Shown in pieces: positions 17,073 through 19,977 of a DNA stretch of 19,977 nucleotides. The DNA comes from an uncultured Bacteroidales bacterium (GTDB lineage Bacteria; Bacteroidota; Bacteroidia; Bacteroidales; Paludibacteraceae), in the NCBI GenBank assembly GCA_937892015.1, contig CALAUY010000062.1, positions 1 through 19,977 on the forward strand. Reading direction: 5' to 3'. Below the pieces are notes generated by a model that ran no database searches, was not told the origin of the DNA, and worked only from the letters and a program-made list of their open reading frames with translations. The translations under genes and the position numbers were made by a program. Position 1 is the first letter of the stretch. Each line of letters opens with the position of its first letter.

Positions 17073-17434
17073 TTACTTTTGGCCGTGCGGGCTTTATCGT
17101 TCTTCGTTTTCTGTTTCTCCACCCACCGTTGCTCACATTTGGTGCGGCGTTGCGCATCGTGCGCTTTGCGACCGGTCGGTCGTGCTACACGATACGTCTT
17201 GTCACCCTCTCGGCGCTCAACCCACTTGGCGTAACAATAGTACCCCTTGTCGTTCTTGGCGATGAGGTAACCATCGACTGTCGTGTTGAAGTGGAAACGT
17301 TCATCGCCCACAAGGCGGATAGTGAGGGTGTCTCCATTGGGCTGTATGTACTCCATCGGACGCGGATTGGCCGGAACAGCCCATGCTCCCATGGCCAACA
17401 GACTCATCGCGACTATCAACAGTAGTTTTTTCAT
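17069..17434 (-). CDS. Stand-alone M6-prodomain-like secreted protein
   Basis: The 121-residue protein has a clear signal peptide (about 1-19, MKKLLLIVAMSLLAMGAWA). Its mature part begins VPANPRPMEYIQPNGDTLTI and continues RLVGDERFHFNTTVDGYLI. This is the same layout as the prodomains of the three proteases downstream, and the helix KAHDAQRRTKCEQRW (90-104) lines up with KAFLQKRKAAKQRW in the second protease. It stops where the catalytic domain would start and has only a Lys-rich tail after that. No protease remnant follows: the stop overlaps the next start as ATGA. It may act as an in-trans inhibitor or folding helper; that is inference. A truncated paralogue with no function is the alternative. 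Confidence 0.8.
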   Translation of the reverse strand: MKKLLLIVAMSLLAMGAWAVPANPRPMEYIQPNGDTLTIRLVGDERFHFNTTVDGYLIAKNDKGYYCYAKWVERREGDKTYRVARPTGRKAHDAQRRTKCEQRWVEKQKTKNDKARTAKSK

Positions 17435-17438
17435 TGAC

Positions 17439-18212
17439 TTATTCTTTGTGGTTGTTTACGTGTGTTGCTTTTACTTTCTTGAACAGGTTGCTCGCAAAAA
17501 CAAAATCGTCCAAATCTTGGTTATCGGCATGGAAAATAGTCTCTTTGTTGCCGTTCCACACCATCTTGCCCTGTTTGAGGAAGATGATGTTGTCACCTAT
17601 CTCCATGATGGAGTTCATGTCGTGCGAGTTGATGACCGTACAGATATTGTACTCTTGCGTTATCTCGTGTATCAGTTGGTCTATCACCAGACTCGTGTTC
17701 GGGTCGAGCCCTGAGTTGGGCTCATCGCAGAAGAGGTAGTGCGGGTTCAGTGCGATGGCACGAGCGATGGCTACACGTTTCTGCATACCGCCCGATATCT
17801 CTGCCGGCATTAGGTGCCACGCCGACTCTTGGATGTTCACGCGACTCAAGCAGAACTGCGCACGCTCCTCCATCTCCCGTTTCGTCATCGACGACCACAT
17901 CTCTAATGGGAACATCACGTTCTGTAGGACACTCTGACTGTCGAACAGTGCCGCCCCCTGAAACAGCATCCCGACCTCGCGACGCAGCAACCGCGCCTCT
18001 TTCTCTTTCATGTCCGGCAAGTTGCGACCATCGTACTCGATACGACCCGAATCGATACTATGCAGACCGATGATTGACTTCATCAATACCGTCTTGCCTG
18101 ACCCTGACTGACCGATAATCATGTTGCAATGACCATCCTGCATCTCGGCGTTGATATTGTCCAACACCACATGCCCGTCGAAACTCTTATGTACGTTCTT
18201 TACCGCTATCAT
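17439..18212 (-). CDS. mlaF: MlaF-like ABC transporter ATPase (MCE lipid transport)
   Basis: ATPase subunit of an MlaFE/MCE-type phospholipid transporter at the inner membrane. The 257 residues show Walker A GQSGSGKT (34-41), Q-loop FQGAALFDSQSVLQNVMFPL (Gln85), signature ISGGMQKRVAIARAI, Walker B YLFCDEPNSGLDP and switch SHDM (His197). The GAALFDSxxVxxNVxFPL and SGGMQKR patterns are typical of MlaF. Its start overlaps the permease stop by 4 bp, and the small prodomain-like gene starts 4 bp after its stop. The MCE-domain partner (mlaD), expected next in many Bacteroidota, is not here. Confidence 0.93.
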   Translation of the reverse strand: MIAVKNVHKSFDGHVVLDNINAEMQDGHCNMIIGQSGSGKTVLMKSIIGLHSIDSGRIEYDGRNLPDMKEKEARLLRREVGMLFQGAALFDSQSVLQNVMFPLEMWSSMTKREMEERAQFCLSRVNIQESAWHLMPAEISGGMQKRVAIARAIALNPHYLFCDEPNSGLDPNTSLVIDQLIHEITQEYNICTVINSHDMNSIMEIGDNIIFLKQGKMVWNGNKETIFHADNQDLDDFVFASNLFKKVKATHVNNHKE

Positions 18213-18949
18213 GACAACATCAGTTTGGTGAGGAAAATGTCGAGGAAAAGGATGATGACGCTCGAGTTGACCACTGCATTCGTCGATGCTTTGCCCACCT
18301 CGAGTGCACCTCCATGCGTCGTGTACCCGTAGTACGCACTCACCGACGTGATGACATAACCGTATATCATCGATTTGATGATGGCATATGGCACGTGCCG
18401 CTCGATGAAAGCGTACGTGATGCCATAAACATACTCGTCCACCGTCATCACTCCGCCCAGCAACGCCATCATATATCCGCCAATGAGGGCCGAACCAACA
18501 GAGAAAATCACCAAGATGGGCATCATCGTGATGAAGGCCAGTATCTTAGGCAAAATCAAGTAGTTGGCCGAGTTCACGCCCATCATCTCCATCGCATCTA
18601 TCTGTTCGGTGATACGCATGGTACCTATCTCCGACGCGATGTTCGACCCCACCTTGCCGGCCAAGATGAGGCAGAGAATGGTCGATGAAAACTCCAGCAA
18701 CATCGTGTCACGCGTCACCACTCCCACCGTGTAGCGCGGCAACAGCGGGTTCTCCATGTCCAACTTAATCTGCAACGTCATGATAGCCCCGATGAAGATG
18801 GAGATGATTAGGTCGATGGGCACCGACTGAGTGCCCTGTTTGTCCAACTCGAACGCATATTGCCGCCAAAACATTCGCTGCCGGTCAGGCCAACGAAAAG
18901 TCCGCCACATCAGCAGCACATACTCGCCTATATGTTCCAGTATTTTCAT
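18209..18949 (-). CDS. mlaE: MlaE-like ABC transporter permease (MCE lipid transport)
   Basis: Membrane permease that pairs with the MlaF ATPase to move phospholipids between the inner and outer membranes. The 246 residues include an amphipathic N-terminus, about five membrane helices and the hallmark cytoplasmic stretch GKVGSNIASEIGTMRITEQI (98-117) followed by DAMEMMGVN. It is the first gene of the eleven-gene run. A promoter at 19018-19049 gives a leader of about 60 nt. The start codon has only a weak AAAGG in front of it. The downstream mlaF overlaps by 4 bp. Confidence 0.93.
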   Translation of the reverse strand: MKILEHIGEYVLLMWRTFRWPDRQRMFWRQYAFELDKQGTQSVPIDLIISIFIGAIMTLQIKLDMENPLLPRYTVGVVTRDTMLLEFSSTILCLILAGKVGSNIASEIGTMRITEQIDAMEMMGVNSANYLILPKILAFITMMPILVIFSVGSALIGGYMMALLGGVMTVDEYVYGITYAFIERHVPYAIIKSMIYGYVITSVSAYYGYTTHGGALEVGKASTNAVVNSSVIILFLDIFLTKLMLS

Positions 18950-19017
18950 CCTTTATATTTTTGCCTTTATCTTTGCTCTTATTACTCCTTAATTGCTCTT
19001 TGTTCTATTTCAGACTG

Positions 19018-19049
19018 CAAAGTTACAACTTTTTTTTCACATATGCAAA
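19018..19049 (-). promoter_or_regulatory. Promoter of the mlaE-to-ligase operon
   Basis: Read on the - strand, TTTG (19049-19046), a 20-bp spacer and TAACTTTG (19025-19018) match the Bacteroidota promoter pattern. The start should lie near 19012. An A-tract precedes the -7 box, as in the promoter at 389-420. No other promoter of this quality was noticed for the eleven genes downstream, although weaker internal ones cannot be excluded. Confidence 0.85.
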
Positions 19050-19155
19050 TAAAATGCAAGAAAAATGCAAATTTCATACGAATTTGCACCATTTTGCGCC
19101 GCTTTTATTGGCTAAACGAGCCCGCGAGTGTAGAAATTTTTGCTCAAAAAAAGTG

Positions 19156-19184
19156 AAAAAAGTGCGTTTTGGGCGCATTTTTTG
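19156..19184. terminator. Terminator-like hairpin, probably bidirectional
   Basis: aaaaagtgcg (19157-19166) pairs with cgcatttttt (19174-19183) around a 7-base loop, with one G-T wobble. The A-run on one side and T-run on the other would give a U-tract on either strand. It lies upstream of the mlaE promoter and could stop - strand read-through from genes beyond the right edge. Confidence 0.6.
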
Positions 19185-19265
19185 TGTTGAGGGGTTACGG
19201 AGAAGGTAGCAAGAGAGTACGGAGAAGGTAAGGAGAAGTCTTCACCAGGTAGAGATAAATGTGCA

Positions 19266-19301
19266 ATTTGTAAATTTGTAAGTTTGTAAATTTGTAAATT
19301 T
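19266..19301. repeat. 8-bp tandem repeat (atttgtaa)
   Basis: Four consecutive units (19266-19273, 19274-19281, 19282-19289 with one change, 19290-19297) plus a partial fifth. Simple-sequence array in non-coding DNA. Confidence 0.88.
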
Positions 19302-19433
19302 CTTTCCTCGCAAGCTCGGATAATCTGCTTCGCCATGGACGATTGAAGATATTGGACGATTGACAACGCGGATGGGTATTTTTTTTCGAACACGCACAGC
19401 GAAGCAGATCGTCTGGAGCGCAGCGTAAGAAAG
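19299..19433. repeat. Imperfect inverted-repeat element, about 135 bp
   Basis: The inner ends are a perfect 11-bp inverted repeat: atctgcttcgc (19323-19333) and gcgaagcagat (19399-19409). Similarity continues outward in both arms to about 35 bp each, with scattered mismatches and small shifts. The 65-bp centre contains tggacgattga twice (near 19336 and 19353) and a T-run. It could be a small palindromic or MITE-like element; there is no coding content and no clear target duplication. Confidence 0.55.
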
Positions 19434-19513
19434 AATCAAACGAATCAAACGAATAAGAAGGAATATAGGTTAAATAAAATCAAGAATTAGAGAATTAGAG
19501 AATTAGAGAATGG
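19433..19513. repeat. Compound simple repeats: gaatcaaac x2 and gaattaga x3
   Basis: gaatcaaac occurs at 19433-19441 and 19442-19450, followed by gaataag. After about 30 bp, gaattaga occurs at 19484-19491, 19492-19499 and 19500-19507, ending in gaatgg. Both motif types reappear, in reverse order, at 19830-19900. Confidence 0.88.
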
Positions 19514-19722
19514 TTGGGCAAGAGTATAAATTCTTAAATTCGCAAATTCTTGATAGAACAATAGTTCTGTTGCGATAAATTTATACAAAAACCTATAAAA
19601 CCCTTTGAATGCTTTAGTAGCGGGGCTACTTTACAAATTGATAGTAAAACCTGCTTGTAAGCAAGCTTACAGACAGCTTTTATATCAATTTGCCCAACTC
19701 TACGAGTAAAAAGCATTCAAAG
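19512..19722. other. Block of nested inverted repeats (candidate structured RNA or element remnant)
   Basis: Perfect or near-perfect pairings are packed together. gtataaatt (19524-19532) pairs with 19578-19586, enclosing tcgcaa/ttgcga (19540-19545, 19570-19575) and agaac/gttct (19555-19559, 19564-19568). tttgaatgcttt (19604-19615) pairs with 19710-19721. agtagc-ggg-gctact spans 19616-19630. A long stem from 19634 to 19692 has perfect 10-bp ends (caaattgata with tatcaatttg) and about 26 pairs in all. I see no protein gene and no known RNA family. Confidence 0.6.
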
Positions 19723-19829
19723 AAATAAACAAAAAAAATGCTCAAATCAACTCAAAAAGTAAGCAATACAATATATCAACAAGACATAGAAGCTTCAATA
19801 TAAAGTAGTGCAATAGTGGTATTTAACTG

Positions 19830-19900
19830 TCAAGAATTAGAGAATTAGAGAATGGCGGGGGGAAAAACAGAACACGAATCGAACGAATTGAACGAATAGG
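19830..19900. repeat. Second copy of compound simple repeats
   Basis: gaattaga occurs at 19834-19841 and 19842-19849, then gaatgg, in the same context (tcaa before, gaatgg after) as at 19480-19513. It is followed by gaatcgaac (19876-19884), gaattgaac (19885-19893) and gaatagg, a variant of the 9-bp unit at 19433-19457. The two copies flank the nested hairpin block. Confidence 0.85.
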
Positions 19901-19929
19901 AAAGGAATAAAGAGCAAAGAACGTTTCAT

Positions 19930-19970
19930 ACCCCTCCCCCGCAAGCGGGACCTCCCCTACCTTAGGGGAG
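19930..19970. repeat. Palindromic intergenic repeat, copy 3 (best copy)
   Basis: cgcaagcgg (19940-19948) is followed by a perfect 8-bp palindrome ctccccta-cct-taggggag (19952-19970). The palindrome core matches copy 1 at 20-34, and the whole unit matches the degenerate copy at 180-220. It is REP-like, in the same orientation at both window edges. Confidence 0.65.
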
Positions 19971-19977
19971 CGCTCCT

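Larger units (their letters stand above)
18950..19977. other. AT-rich gene-free region with promoter and repeats
   Basis: No open frame here has convincing coding character; the 60-93-codon frames are made of simple repeats or hairpin arms. The region holds the mlaE promoter, a terminator-like hairpin, a 22-bp direct repeat (tacggagaaggta at 19196-19208 and 19218-19230), 8- and 9-bp arrays, an inverted-repeat element, a nested hairpin block and a palindromic repeat at the right edge. Each is listed separately where it can be defined. Confidence 0.8.

Noticed and set aside
19513..19698. Possible integron attC boundaries (gttgggc and gcccaac)
   Set aside because: The two sequences fit GTTRRRY and RYYYAAC but are in the wrong relative order for one attC site, and neither has a partner site with an attC-like fold on its outer side. 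No integrase is present.
19534..19716. 60-codon - strand frame in the hairpin block
   Set aside because: It is formed by the arms of the inverted repeats and has no promoter or recognisable domain.

Overview
The window reads as a chromosomal segment from a Bacteroidales (Bacteroidota) bacterium of moderate G+C, probably a host-associated or uncultured lineage; the family cannot be fixed from sequence alone. Evidence: three promoters of the Bacteroidota type (TTTG, 20 bp, TAACTTTG), genes without clear Shine-Dalgarno sites, the mreB-mreC-mreD-mrdA-rodA order, and secreted M6 metalloproteases ending in short type IX secretion (T9SS)-like C-terminal sorting signals.

Layout. Positions 1-716 hold no supported protein gene: a palindromic intergenic repeat, a 9-bp tandem array, a 20-bp tandem array, a promoter and a 64-bp tandem repeat lead to a tRNA-Lys(CUU) gene (717-789) closed by a strong intrinsic terminator. 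A second promoter (842-873) opens the rod-shape and elongation operon on the + strand (955-6464): MreB filament, MreC and MreD membrane partners, PBP2 transpeptidase and RodA glycosyltransferase. This is the elongasome that builds lateral cell wall.

A tightly packed run of eleven genes fills the - strand from 18949 down to 6430. From its promoter (19018-19049) the order is: mlaE-like permease, mlaF-like ATPase, a 121-aa secreted protein that looks like a free M6-protease prodomain, three full-length M6 metalloproteases, exonuclease III, LptB, a GT2 glycosyltransferase, a GT2-plus-kinase fusion, and an O-antigen ligase/polymerase-like membrane protein. Neighbours overlap by 4-37 bp or lie within about 10 bp, so a single transcript is plausible. 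The functional theme is the outer membrane: lipid trafficking, LPS export and decoration, and exported proteases. The last gene runs head-on into rodA with a 35-bp coding overlap.

Positions 18950-19977 are AT-rich and hold no supported protein gene. They contain the operon promoter, a bidirectional terminator-like hairpin, several 8-9-bp tandem repeats, an imperfect inverted-repeat element, a block of nested hairpins that may be a structured RNA or mobile-element remnant, and another copy of the palindromic repeat found at the left edge.

The most interesting part is the protease cluster: a stand-alone prodomain followed by three proteases, in the same operon as LPS transport and decoration genes. 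All functional calls come from motif recognition by eye; no database search was run.
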